NCBI RefSeq assembly: GCF_018141525.1
Contig: NZ_CP064655.1
Location: forward strand, 558,001 to 622,000
DNA from: Miltoncostaea marina
Lineage (GTDB): Bacteria > Actinomycetota > Thermoleophilia > Miltoncostaeales > Miltoncostaeaceae
Length of the DNA stretch: 64,000 nucleotides
Direction of reading: 5' to 3'
Part shown: positions 47,224 to 54,829 of the stretch, in pieces
How positions within the stretch are numbered: position 1 is the stretch's first letter
Layout: the number at the start of each line of letters is the position of its first letter
Notes under the pieces: model-generated
Database searches by the model: none
Told to the model about the DNA's origin: nothing
The model's input: only the letters and a program-made list of their open reading frames with translations
Made by a program: the position numbers and the translations under genes

Positions 47224-48173
47224 TGGCGACGACCACGCTCGACATCTTCCGGTACCAGCCGGATGTCTCCGACGCGTCCTACCGGCAGAGCTTCGAGCTG
47301 GAGCACCCGTCGGATCTGACGCTGCTCGACGCGATCCTGAAGCTGCAGGACGAGCAGGACGGCACGCTGGCGATCCGCTATTCGTGCCGCTCGGCGATCT
47401 GCGGGTCGTGCGCCTGCAAGGCCAACGGCAAGACGGTGCTCGCCTGCATGACCCAGGTCGAGGACGTCAAGCGCGAGTTCGAGACCGAGACCGTCCAGGT
47501 GGACCCGATCGGCAACTTCGCGCCCCTGAAGGACCTGATCGTCGACCTGGACCCGTTCTGGGACAAGTTCAAGTCGGTCAAGCCGTACCTCGTGCCCGAC
47601 GGCCCAGCGCCCGAGCGCGAGCGGCTGGTGTCCAAGGAGGACATGCAGAAGCTGTTCCGCGAGAGCGCCTGCATCCTCTGCGCGGCCTGCTACTCCGAGT
47701 GCAACTCGCTGGCGGCCGACCCCGACTTCGTCGGCCCGGCCGCGCTCGCGTGGGGCTACCGCTTCGCCGGCGACGTCCGCGACGGCCAGCGCAAGCAGCG
47801 GGCCAAGCTCTACACGGGCGAGCACGGCGTCTGGGACTGCACCCGCTGCATGTACTGCAACGAGCGCTGCCCGAAGGGCGTCAACCCGCGCGACGCGATC
47901 GAGAAGCTCGGCGGCATCGCCTTCCAGGAGGGCCGCTCGATGAAGGACGCGGGCGCCCGCCACGCGAAGGCCTTCCTGCTCTCGATGCGCACCGGCGGCA
48001 AGCTCAACGAGACGGTCCTCGTGCCGTTCACGGACCCGATCAAGGCCCACCTCGACATCCCGTTCGCGATCCAGATGATGCGCCACGGCAAGGCGCCGTC
48101 GCCGATCCCGCACCGGATCAAGAAGCTCAAGGAAGTCCAGCAGCTCATGAAGAACGTGAAGGAGACGATCTGA
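47223..48173 (+). CDS. sdhB: Succinate dehydrogenase iron-sulfur subunit, E-type
   Basis: A 316-residue ferredoxin-like subunit. The [2Fe-2S] cysteines are in CRSAICGSCACKANG and the later LACM. The C-terminal half has CILCAACYSEC (CxxCxxCxxxC) and CTRCMYCNERCPKG (CxxCxxCxxxCP). The second full four-cysteine set suggests a [4Fe-4S] cluster where ordinary SdhB has [3Fe-4S], the mark of type-E enzymes of Sulfolobus and cyanobacteria. The protein is long for SdhB (usually about 250). Coupled on both sides by 1-bp overlaps. Confidence 0.94.
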   Translation: MATTTLDIFRYQPDVSDASYRQSFELEHPSDLTLLDAILKLQDEQDGTLAIRYSCRSAICGSCACKANGKTVLACMTQVEDVKREFETETVQVDPIGNFAPLKDLIVDLDPFWDKFKSVKPYLVPDGPAPERERLVSKEDMQKLFRESACILCAACYSECNSLAADPDFVGPAALAWGYRFAGDVRDGQRKQRAKLYTGEHGVWDCTRCMYCNERCPKGVNPRDAIEKLGGIAFQEGRSMKDAGARHAKAFLLSMRTGGKLNETVLVPFTDPIKAHLDIPFAIQMMRHGKAPSPIPHRIKKLKEVQQLMKNVKETI

Positions 48174-49057
48174 TGGCGACGCAGTTCGCGTACTACCCGG
48201 GCTGCATCGCCGAGTTCAGCTCGAAGGAGCTCGACGCCACCACGAAGGCGCTGGCCCCGATGCTGGACATCGAGCTGCTGCCGATGCCCGCGGCCACCTG
48301 CTGCGGCGCCGGCGACATCGCCGAGGCCAAGCCCAACCTGTACCTGACGCTCAACGTCCGCATCCTCTCCCAGGCGGAGGAGATGGGCGTCGACATCCTC
48401 ACCATCTGCAACGTCTGCACGCTCAACCTGCGCCGGGCGAACAAGATGGTCAAGGAGGACGCGCGCCTCCTCGAGCAGGTCAACGAGGAGCTGGTCAAGG
48501 TCGGCGCCCGCCCGTACGAGGGCACGAAGGAGGTCACCCACCTCCTCTGGTACCTCGCCACCGAGGAGGGCCTCTCGCTGCTCGAGAAGCAGGGCCCCCG
48601 GGGCCTCAACGGCCTGCGGGTCGCGCCGTACTACGGCTGCCAGCTGCTGCGGCCGTCGTCGGTGATGGGCTTCGAGGACCCCGATCGGCCCCAGTCGCTG
48701 GAGCGGCTGATCACCGCCCTCGGCGGCGAGGTGGCCGACTACGAGGCCAAGTCGAAGTGCTGCGGCTTCCCGATCGTGCTGGCCCGCGAGGCCGTCGCGC
48801 TGCGCGAGTCGCACGTCGCCCTGTCGCAGTCCCGCGACGCCGGCGCCGACTGCATGGTCACGCCGTGCCCGCTCTGCCACCTGGCGATGGACGCCTACCA
48901 GCGCAAGGCCGAGGCGCTCAACGGCACCGAGTACAACATGCCGGTGCTGCACCTGCCGCAGCTCATCGGCCTCGCCCTCGGCCTCGACCGCAAGGTCATG
49001 GACTTCAAGCGCCACATGGTCCCGGTCGACCGGGTGCTGGAGACCGTCGGGGTCTGA
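48173..49057 (+). CDS. HdrB-like CCG-domain subunit (SdhE-type)
   Basis: A 294-residue protein with two CCG domains of the heterodisulfide-reductase B type: YYPGC, CCGAGD, CNVC in the first and YYGCQ, CCGFP, CPLC in the second. In type-E succinate dehydrogenases this subunit replaces the heme-binding membrane anchors and passes electrons to quinone or a thiol system. No transmembrane helix is seen. The ATG overlaps the sdhB stop by one base. No sdhC, sdhD or sdhF candidate is in the window. Confidence 0.92.
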   Translation: MATQFAYYPGCIAEFSSKELDATTKALAPMLDIELLPMPAATCCGAGDIAEAKPNLYLTLNVRILSQAEEMGVDILTICNVCTLNLRRANKMVKEDARLLEQVNEELVKVGARPYEGTKEVTHLLWYLATEEGLSLLEKQGPRGLNGLRVAPYYGCQLLRPSSVMGFEDPDRPQSLERLITALGGEVADYEAKSKCCGFPIVLAREAVALRESHVALSQSRDAGADCMVTPCPLCHLAMDAYQRKAEALNGTEYNMPVLHLPQLIGLALGLDRKVMDFKRHMVPVDRVLETVGV

Positions 49058-49087
49058 TCCGTGCCGGCACCCCGGGGCGAGGCGGCG

Positions 49088-49402
49088 ATGACGCTGTACG
49101 ACGCCCCGGGGTGCTGGAAGTGCGTCGAGGTCAAGCGGGCCCTCGACGGGCTCGGCCTGGAGTATCGCGCGGTGACGGTCCGGGGCGACCCGGCCGCGCG
49201 GGCGGCGCTCGTGGCCGCGCAGGGCGAGCCGCCCCAGGTGCCGATGCTGGTCGACGGCGGTCTCGCCGTGTGGGACCGGCGGCGGATCCTCGCCTACCTG
49301 GCCGAGACGTACGGCGGCGCGGCGCCCGAGGGCGCCGGCTTCCGCGACCTGCCGTCCTACATGGGCGGCGTCTGCGCGGTGGACGACCCCGGCGCCTGCT
49401 GA
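49088..49402 (+). CDS. Glutaredoxin/thioredoxin-fold protein
   Basis: A 104-residue protein starting MTLYDAPGCWKCVEVKRALD, the N-terminal thioredoxin-fold half of glutaredoxins or glutathione transferases with a CxxC (CWKC) active site. VPMLVDGGLAVWDRRRILAY resembles the cis-proline and glutathione-binding face. ATG 49088 is used; GTG 49061 is an alternative. It lies 30 bp after the HdrB-like gene on the same strand and may be a redox partner, which is inference. Confidence 0.78.
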   Translation: MTLYDAPGCWKCVEVKRALDGLGLEYRAVTVRGDPAARAALVAAQGEPPQVPMLVDGGLAVWDRRRILAYLAETYGGAAPEGAGFRDLPSYMGGVCAVDDPGAC

Positions 49403-49439
49403 GCGGCGGCCGCCGCGGGCGGCGCTCTATCATCGGCGC

Positions 49440-50057
49440 GTGAGCGACGTCGCACCCCTCACGGCGGCGAGCCGCGCGGCGCTCCCGGCGCCGTGCGTCG
49501 ACTGCGTCTTCTGGCAGCACGACCGCCTGGTCACCGACGCCCGCCGCAAGGGGGCCTGGATCGAGGCCGTCGAGCGGCGCAACGGGGGCTTCGGGCGGGT
49601 GCTGCGCGAGGGGCCCGAGGTGCGCGGCATGGTGCAGTACGGGCCAGTCGCGGCCTTCCCCCGCGCGCTCGCGCTGCCCGCCGGGCCGCCCGGCCGCGAC
49701 GCCGCGCTCATCACCTGCAGCTTCATCGACTGCGACGAGCCGCGGGGCGCCTGCGAGCGCCTGCTGCTCGACGCCCTCGCCGACCTCAAGGCCCGCGGGT
49801 GGGCCGCCGTGGACGCGTTCGCCGTCGAGCACGGCGGGGATGCGGACGAGGTCGAGCGCTTCGGCGGACACCACACCCTCTTCGACCGGGAGCTGCTCGA
49901 GGCGCTCGGTTTCACCGACGCGCGGGCCGCCGGCCCCGTCGTGCTGATGCGCCTCGACCTGCGGGCCCTCGTCCCCGGGCCCGGCCTCGTCGAGCGCGCC
50001 GCCCGCCGCGCGGCGCGCCTGCTGCCGGGGCCCCAGCCGAGCGGCGCGCCCGCCTGA
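49440..50057 (+). CDS. GNAT-like N-acetyltransferase family protein
   Basis: A 205-residue protein. The opening has CVDCVFWQHD, a phrase shared with a group of actinobacterial GNAT-like proteins; AALITCSFIDCDEPRG may form the central acetyl-CoA strand, followed by LLLDALADLKARGWAAVDAF and ELLEALGFTDARAAGPVVLM, the usual GNAT end. GTG start. The substrate is unknown. The assignment rests on the overall pattern. Confidence 0.6.
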   Translation: MSDVAPLTAASRAALPAPCVDCVFWQHDRLVTDARRKGAWIEAVERRNGGFGRVLREGPEVRGMVQYGPVAAFPRALALPAGPPGRDAALITCSFIDCDEPRGACERLLLDALADLKARGWAAVDAFAVEHGGDADEVERFGGHHTLFDRELLEALGFTDARAAGPVVLMRLDLRALVPGPGLVERAARRAARLLPGPQPSGAPA

Positions 50058-50061
50058 GCCG

Positions 50062-51159
50062 GTGAGCGGGCCGTCGTCCCCGGGCCGCCGTCGGCCCCGG
50101 GCCGCCGCCGGGCGGACCGCCGTGTCCGTGCGCGCGGCGCCGGCCTGCGCGCTCGTCCTGGTCCTCGTCCTCGTCCTCGCCGGGGCCCCGGCCGCGGCGG
50201 CGGCCGATCCCGCCGAGGCGGCCCTCGCCGCCCGCGACGCCTACGTGAGCCCGCGGGTGCTCGGCTCCGCGGCCGCGCCGGCCGAGCGCGAGCTGGCCGA
50301 GGTCGCCGCGGCGATGGCCGACGCCGGCCGGCCGGTCAAGCTGGCGGTCGTCCTCGGGCCCACCGGCGCGCCGTCGCTGCCAGCCTACGCCCGCCGGCTC
50401 GTGCGCACCCTCGAGTACGAGGGCACCCTCCTCGTGACCCGCGCCCGCGGGCCGGTGGTCGCGGTCGGGTCCCGCCCCACGGCCGACATGACCGTCCAGA
50501 TGCGCGCCGCCCGCATCGGCGCGCACGCAAACCAGGTCGAGCGCCTCACCGCCGCGGCGGCGCTCGTGGTCCCGCCCCCGCCCGACGAGCGCGGCGAGCT
50601 GCTGCGGCCCGCGCTCGGCCTGCTGGCCGTCGCGGCGCTCGGCGGCGGCTGGGCCGCCGCCGTGGGCGCCGGCCGCGCCGCACGCGGCCGCCGCCGCCGC
50701 GCCGCCGAGGCCCGCGCCCGCGCGCGCGTCCGGCTCGACGCCCTTCGCGCCCACGCCGGCGCCCTCCTGCGCCGCCCCGGCCTGCCCCCCGGCGAGCGCG
50801 CCCACGTCGAGGCCGCGCTCGGGGCCTACGCCGACGCCGTCAGCGCCCTCCGCGAGACGGACGACGCCGAGCGCATCGCCGCCCTCGACCCGCCCGTCGC
50901 CGCCGCCCTCGTCGGGCTGGAGGGCGTCGCCGAGCGGGTCGGCGCGCCCCACCCCCGGGGCGACATCTTCGCCGGCCTCTGCGCCGTCGATCCCTCCCAC
51001 GGCCCGGCCGGCGCCACCGCTCCGGTGGGCGACCGCCCCGACGCCCCGGTCTGCGGCGGGTGCGCCGAGGCCGCTGCCGGCGGCGCCCGCCTCGTGCCCC
51101 GCCGCATCCCCGCCGGCGCCGGCGGGCTCCCCTTCACCGCCGCCGCCGAGCCCGTCTGA
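50062..51159 (+). CDS. Secreted/membrane protein with C-terminal CxxC site, function unknown
   Basis: A 365-residue protein with a signal or anchor helix ACALVLVLVLVLAGAPAAAA, an outer domain (LAARDAYVSPRVLGSAAAPA; VKLAVVLGPTGAPSLPAYAR) resembling TPM or Rv1476-like membrane proteins, a second helix LLAVAALGGGWAAAVGAGRA, and a basic helical cytoplasmic part. The tail AVDPSHGPAG...VCGGCAEAAAGG could bind zinc. GTG start, 4 bp after the preceding stop, so co-transcribed. It is the last gene before the repeat-rich gap. Confidence 0.7.
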   Translation: MSGPSSPGRRRPRAAAGRTAVSVRAAPACALVLVLVLVLAGAPAAAAADPAEAALAARDAYVSPRVLGSAAAPAERELAEVAAAMADAGRPVKLAVVLGPTGAPSLPAYARRLVRTLEYEGTLLVTRARGPVVAVGSRPTADMTVQMRAARIGAHANQVERLTAAAALVVPPPPDERGELLRPALGLLAVAALGGGWAAAVGAGRAARGRRRRAAEARARARVRLDALRAHAGALLRRPGLPPGERAHVEAALGAYADAVSALRETDDAERIAALDPPVAAALVGLEGVAERVGAPHPRGDIFAGLCAVDPSHGPAGATAPVGDRPDAPVCGGCAEAAAGGARLVPRRIPAGAGGLPFTAAAEPV

Positions 51160-51203
51160 GCGAGCGGCGGCGGCGGCCGGCCTCGGGTCGCCGCGGGGTG
51201 AGG

Positions 51204-51238
51204 GTCCAAATGGACCTCGGCGCGAGGTCCATTTGGAC
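51204..51238. repeat. Perfect 16-bp inverted repeat, GGTCCANNTGGAC family
   Basis: GTCCAAATGGACCTCG (51204-51219) and CGAGGTCCATTTGGAC (51223-51238) are exact reverse complements with a 3-base loop. Each arm also contains a smaller TCCA..TGGA palindrome. Confidence 0.85.
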
Positions 51239-51305
51239 ATGGAGCGCCCCGGCGGGTGGCGGGCCGCGCCCCCGCCCGCCGCCTCGGGCGCCCTGCGGCG
51301 CGGGC

Positions 51306-51341
51306 GCCGAGTGGCCCCGGCCGCGAGGTCCACTCGGGCGT
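51306..51341. repeat. Degenerate palindrome of the same family
   Basis: GCCGAGTGGCCCC on the left faces CGCGAGGTCCACTCGGGC on the right, an imperfect inverted repeat with arms GAGTGG and CCACTC. The left arm recurs at 51564 without its partner. Confidence 0.55.
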
Positions 51342-51361
51342 CGCGACCGCCGCCGCGGACG

Positions 51362-51398
51362 GCCCAAGTGAACCGCGGCGCCAGGTCCATTGGGACAA
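51362..51398. repeat. Degenerate palindrome of the same family
   Basis: GCCCAAGTGAACCGCG, then GCG, then CCAGGTCCATTGGGAC: same plan as 51204-51238 with several mismatches, and the same 23-bp offset between half-sites. Confidence 0.6.
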
Positions 51399-51462
51399 GG
51401 GAGCGCCCGCGCCGGCAGCGGGGGGATCCCGGCCGGCCTTCGCGGGCACGCCGACGCGGACG

Positions 51463-51497
51463 GTCCAAGTGAACCCCGGCGCGAGGTCCACTTGGAC
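51463..51497. repeat. Near-perfect palindrome of the same family
   Basis: GTCCAAGTGAACCCCG and CGAGGTCCACTTGGAC around GCG pair at 14 of 16 positions. Confidence 0.75.
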
Positions 51498-51754
51498 ATG
51501 GAGCCCCCCGGCCGGGTGGGGGGCCGCTCCCCCGCCCGCCGCCTCGGGCGCCCTGCGGCGCGGGCGCCGAGTGGACCCCGGCGCGCCGGCCGTCCGGTCT
51601 CGCGCCGGCCGCAGGGCGGCGACGGCTGCGGACTCGCCCCCGCGACCCCGCCGCGGCCGGCGGCCCGATCGGCCCCCGGGCCCGTCGCCCACCCGGACGT
51701 AGCGCCCGTCACGCAGGGACGAACGGCGCTCAGGTGGCCCGCGCGTCGTCGTGG

Positions 51755-51782
51755 CTCAAGCGGGAGCCATGTGGATCCGATA
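51755..51782 (+). promoter_or_regulatory. Sigma-28-like promoter upstream of 52010 gene
   Basis: CTCAAG (51755-51760), 15 bases, then TCCGATA (51776-51782). The spacing and CCGATA box match sigma-28/WhiG-type promoters (TAAA-N15/16-GCCGATAA), and are repeated at 54676 and 60862. GGCTC..GAGCC around the -35 can also form a small hairpin. Confidence 0.6.
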
Positions 51783-52009
51783 CCTGGAACACGCTTCGGC
51801 GGTTGCGTTTCCACCGGATCCCGTAGCTCCCTACGGCACCAGGCCGCCGGGGGCGGCGGGGGACGGCGGAGGCCCGGCAACCCGCCCGCGCGTGTGTCCC
51901 GTCGTCGCCGTCCGCCGTGCCCGCGGCCCGTGTCCTGGCCGGTGCTCGCCCCTGCGAGCCCGCCGGGTCGTGCGCGCACGGGCGGCGCCCGTCCTCACGG
52001 AGGAACCTG

Positions 52010-54619
52010 ATGGTCCGTGCCCGACCCCTACGCGCGATGATGGCCGGTGCCATCCTCGCCGCGAGCGCGCTGGTGGCCCTCGTGCCCGCCGAGCAGGCCG
52101 CCGCCGCGCCCAGTTGCGTCAAGTACGCATCGACGACCGGCTCCGACTCGGCCGCCGGCACCCAGACCGCCCCCTACAAGACCGCCCAGAAGCTCGTCGA
52201 CAGCCTGTCGGCCGGTCAGGCCGGCTGCCTGCAGCCCGGCCAGACGTTCGGCAGCGTCACCGTCAGCCGCGGCGGCATCACGCTCACCACCGCGCCCGGC
52301 GGGGCCAAGGCCACGCTGCTCGGCAAGCTGTGGATCAAGGACTCCGCCAACGACGTCACGATCGAGAACCTGGTGCTCGACGGCTCCGGCACGACCGCCC
52401 GGGTGAGCTTCGACACCCAGGGCGACCGGGTCGTGTTCCGCGGCAACGACATCACGAACCGCAACACGGCGATCTGCCTGCACGTCGGCTCCAACGCGGG
52501 CTACGGCGTCGCCTACGACACGGTCATCGACTCGAACCGCATCTTCAACTGCGGGCGCCTGCCGGCGACGAACTTCGACCACGGGATCTACGTCAACCAC
52601 GCGTACGACACCCGGATCACCAACAACCTGATCTACGACAACGCCGACTACGGCGTGCATCTGTACCCGGGAGCCAACCGCACCTACGTCGCCAACAACG
52701 TGATCGACGGCAACGGCCGCGGCCTCACCTTCTCGAGCGAGGGCTCGCTGACCTCGTCCGACAACGTCGTCGAGAACAACATCATCTCGAACTCCGGCGT
52801 CACCACGAACGTGGAGTCGTGGTGGGGCGGCGCGGTCGGGGTCAACAACCGCGCCGATCGCAACTGCCTCTGGAACGGCCGCAAGGGCAACTTCAGCCTC
52901 TCGAACGGCGGCTTCACGCTGAGCGCCAACGTCGAGAAGGACCCGCTGTTCGTCAACCGCTCGGCCAAGGACTTCTCGCTGCGCGCCGACAGCCCGTGCC
53001 TCGGCAAGGGCCCGCAGGGCGCCGAGGTCCCGGTCCCGCCGCCGCCGCCGAGCCTGCCGCCGGCCAACGTGGCCCCGACGGCCGCCTTCAGCGCCAGCAC
53101 CCTGGCGCCGCAGACCGGCCAGACGGTGACCTTCACCGACGGCTCCAGCGACCCGGACGGCACCATCGCCGCCCGTGAGTGGGACCTGGACGGCGACGGC
53201 GCCTACGAGGCCACCGGCCAGTCGGTCAGCCGCGCCTACGCGGCCGCGGGCACCGTCACGGTGCGCCTGCGCGTGACCGACGACGACGGCGCCACCGCGA
53301 CCGCCAGCCGCACGCTCACCGTGAGCGCGCCCCCGGTGGTCACCCCGCCGCCGCCGGCCGGCGAGCAGGCGGTCGCCAACGGCTCGTTCGAGTCGGGCAC
53401 CACCGGCTGGACCACCTGGCAGGCCGGCCTCAGCCGCGTGGCCCTGGCCGACGCGCCCGAGGGCTCCTACGTGGCGCGGGTCGCCCGCACCACCGGCACC
53501 TCGTTCACCATCGACGACGAGCCGACCACGATCGGCTCTGCCACGAAGGGCGCCGAGTACACCGGCCGCGCCTACGTCAAGGCGGCCGCGACGGCCTCGG
53601 TGGGCAAGCAGGTCAAGATCTACATGCGCGAGCGCTCGGCCTCCGGCGCGGTGCTGCGCACCGTCGCCGGGCCGGCCGTCACGCTGGGCAACGGGTTCAT
53701 CCCGGTCACCGCCTCGCTGACCGCCTCGGCCTCGGGCAACCAGATCGAGCTCTACGTGGCGCACACCGGCGCCGTCACCGGCAGCGCGTTCTACATGGAC
53801 GCGGTCCGCCTGGGCGCCGGCGCCGGCACGACCCCGCCGCCGCCGCCGAGCCTGCCCCCGGCCAACGTGGCCCCGACGGCCGCCTTCAGCGCCAGCACCC
53901 TGGTGCCGCAGACCGGCCAGACGGTGACCTTCACCGACGGCTCCAGCGACCCGGACGGCACCATCGCCGCCCGTGAGTGGGACCTGGACGGCGACGGCGC
54001 CTACGAGGCCACCGGCCAGTCGGTCAGCCGCGCCTACGCGGCCGCGGGCACCGTCACGGTGCGCCTGCGCGTGACCGACGACGACGGCGCCACCGCGACC
54101 GCCAGCCGCACGCTCACCGTGAGCGCGCCCCCGGTGGTCACCCCGCCGCCGCCGGCCGGCGAGCAGGCGGTCGCCAACGGCTCGTTCGAGTCGGGCACCA
54201 CCGGCTGGACCACCTGGCAGGCCGGCCTCAGCCGCGTGGCCCTGGCCGACGCGCCCGAGGGCTCCTACGTGGCGCGGGTCGCCCGCACCACCGGCACCTC
54301 GTTCACCATCGACGACGAGCCGACCACGATCGGCTCTGCCACGAAGGGCGCCGAGTACACCGGCCGCGCCTACGTCAAGGCGGCCGCGACGGCCTCGGTG
54401 GGCAAGCAGGTCAAGATCTACATGCGCGAGCGCTCGGCCTCCGGCGCGGTGCTGCGCACCGTCGCCGGGCCGGCCGTCACGCTGGGCAACGGGTTCATCC
54501 CGGTCACCGCCTCGCTGACCGCCTCGGCCTCGGGCAACCAGATCGAGCTCTACGTGGCGCACACCGGCGCCGTCACCGGCAGCGCGTTCTACATCGACGC
54601 GGTCACGCTGACCCGCTGA
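52010..54619 (+). CDS. Secreted parallel beta-helix protein with two PKD plus CBM-like units
   Basis: An 869-residue exported protein. A signal peptide (AGAILAASALVALVPAEQAA) is followed by a right-handed beta-helix of about 330 residues: DSAAGTQTAPYKTAQKLVDS start cap, DVTIENLVLDGSG, FRGNDITNRNTAICLHVGSN, HGIYVNHAYDTRITNNLIYD and NRTYVANNVIDGNGRG. Two nearly identical units follow, each with a PKD domain (TFTDGSSDPDGTIAAREWDL) and a carbohydrate-binding-like domain (NGSFESGTTGWTTWQAGLSR). Likely a polysaccharide lyase or binder; no catalytic residue can be asserted. ATG 52010 has GGAGGA 6 bases upstream. Predicted sigma-28-like control. Confidence 0.87.
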   Translation: MVRARPLRAMMAGAILAASALVALVPAEQAAAAPSCVKYASTTGSDSAAGTQTAPYKTAQKLVDSLSAGQAGCLQPGQTFGSVTVSRGGITLTTAPGGAKATLLGKLWIKDSANDVTIENLVLDGSGTTARVSFDTQGDRVVFRGNDITNRNTAICLHVGSNAGYGVAYDTVIDSNRIFNCGRLPATNFDHGIYVNHAYDTRITNNLIYDNADYGVHLYPGANRTYVANNVIDGNGRGLTFSSEGSLTSSDNVVENNIISNSGVTTNVESWWGGAVGVNNRADRNCLWNGRKGNFSLSNGGFTLSANVEKDPLFVNRSAKDFSLRADSPCLGKGPQGAEVPVPPPPPSLPPANVAPTAAFSASTLAPQTGQTVTFTDGSSDPDGTIAAREWDLDGDGAYEATGQSVSRAYAAAGTVTVRLRVTDDDGATATASRTLTVSAPPVVTPPPPAGEQAVANGSFESGTTGWTTWQAGLSRVALADAPEGSYVARVARTTGTSFTIDDEPTTIGSATKGAEYTGRAYVKAAATASVGKQVKIYMRERSASGAVLRTVAGPAVTLGNGFIPVTASLTASASGNQIELYVAHTGAVTGSAFYMDAVRLGAGAGTTPPPPPSLPPANVAPTAAFSASTLVPQTGQTVTFTDGSSDPDGTIAAREWDLDGDGAYEATGQSVSRAYAAAGTVTVRLRVTDDDGATATASRTLTVSAPPVVTPPPPAGEQAVANGSFESGTTGWTTWQAGLSRVALADAPEGSYVARVARTTGTSFTIDDEPTTIGSATKGAEYTGRAYVKAAATASVGKQVKIYMRERSASGAVLRTVAGPAVTLGNGFIPVTASLTASASGNQIELYVAHTGAVTGSAFYIDAVTLTR
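53039..54604 (+). repeat. 798-bp tandem duplication inside the beta-helix protein gene
   Basis: Bases 53039-53806 recur at 53837-54604 with a period of 798 bp. By eye I find only three differences (GCG/CCC near the start, GCG to GTG giving Ala/Val, ATG to ATC giving Met/Ile), so the duplication is recent or kept uniform by conversion. Each unit is one PKD plus one carbohydrate-binding-like domain. Confidence 0.95.
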
Positions 54620-54675
54620 GCCACCCGGGTCCCGGTATCCGTTCCGCTCGCCGGACGGATGCCGGGGCCGCCCGG

Positions 54676-54703
54676 CTCAAGAACGGGAGCCCGCCGCCCG
54701 ATA
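54676..54703 (+). promoter_or_regulatory. Sigma-28-like promoter upstream of 54830 gene
   Basis: CTCAAG (54676-54681), 15 bases, then CCCGATAG (54697-54704). Identical geometry to 51755, including the GGCTC..GGAGCC hairpin around the first box. The predicted leader is about 115 bases. Confidence 0.6.
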
Positions 54704-54829
54704 GGGGAGCAAGCAACGAGGACGGGTTCCCGGGACGTGTCCCGAGCGCGCAGCGGCCGGAGCCATCGGCCCACCGCCTCCCCGGGTCTGGATCGCCCGC
54801 CTCGCGATCCGTCATGGAGGCCCGTCCTG

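Larger units (their letters stand above)
51224..51585. repeat. Direct repeat of about 100 bp, offset about 260 bp
   Basis: The block from 51224 to 51325 (GAGGTCCATTTGGACATGG onward) recurs from 51483 to 51585 with a few changes and one indel, including an identical stretch of over 35 bases around GCCTCGGGCGCCCTGCGGCG. Each copy begins with the right arm of a palindrome. Confidence 0.75.
51160..52009. other. 850-bp intergenic region rich in repeats
   Basis: No gene is supported here; frames open on both strands are Pro/Arg/Gly-rich and repeat-derived. From 51204 to 51600 it holds four palindromic elements of the GGTCCANNTGGAC family and a direct repeat of about 100 bp with a 260-bp offset. 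From 51755 comes the promoter and leader of the secreted beta-helix gene, with a predicted leader of about 220 bases. Confidence 0.7.

Noticed and set aside
51204-51497. A CRISPR array
   Set aside because: The units are palindromic pairs at irregular distances without regular unique spacers, and no cas gene is near.
51160-52009. Possible genes in the repeat-rich gap on either strand
   Set aside because: All open frames are built from the repeats and Pro/Arg/Gly runs; no ribosome-binding site or recognisable domain.
51700-52009. A c-di-GMP or c-di-AMP riboswitch in the leaders of the beta-helix genes
   Set aside because: The two leaders share only the promoter-like boxes and a short hairpin; I could not find conserved riboswitch cores such as the GEMM or ydaO signatures.
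53179-54720. Long plus-strand frames in the second reading frame across the tandem duplication
   Set aside because: They are frame shadows of the beta-helix gene; their identical translations only mirror the DNA duplication.
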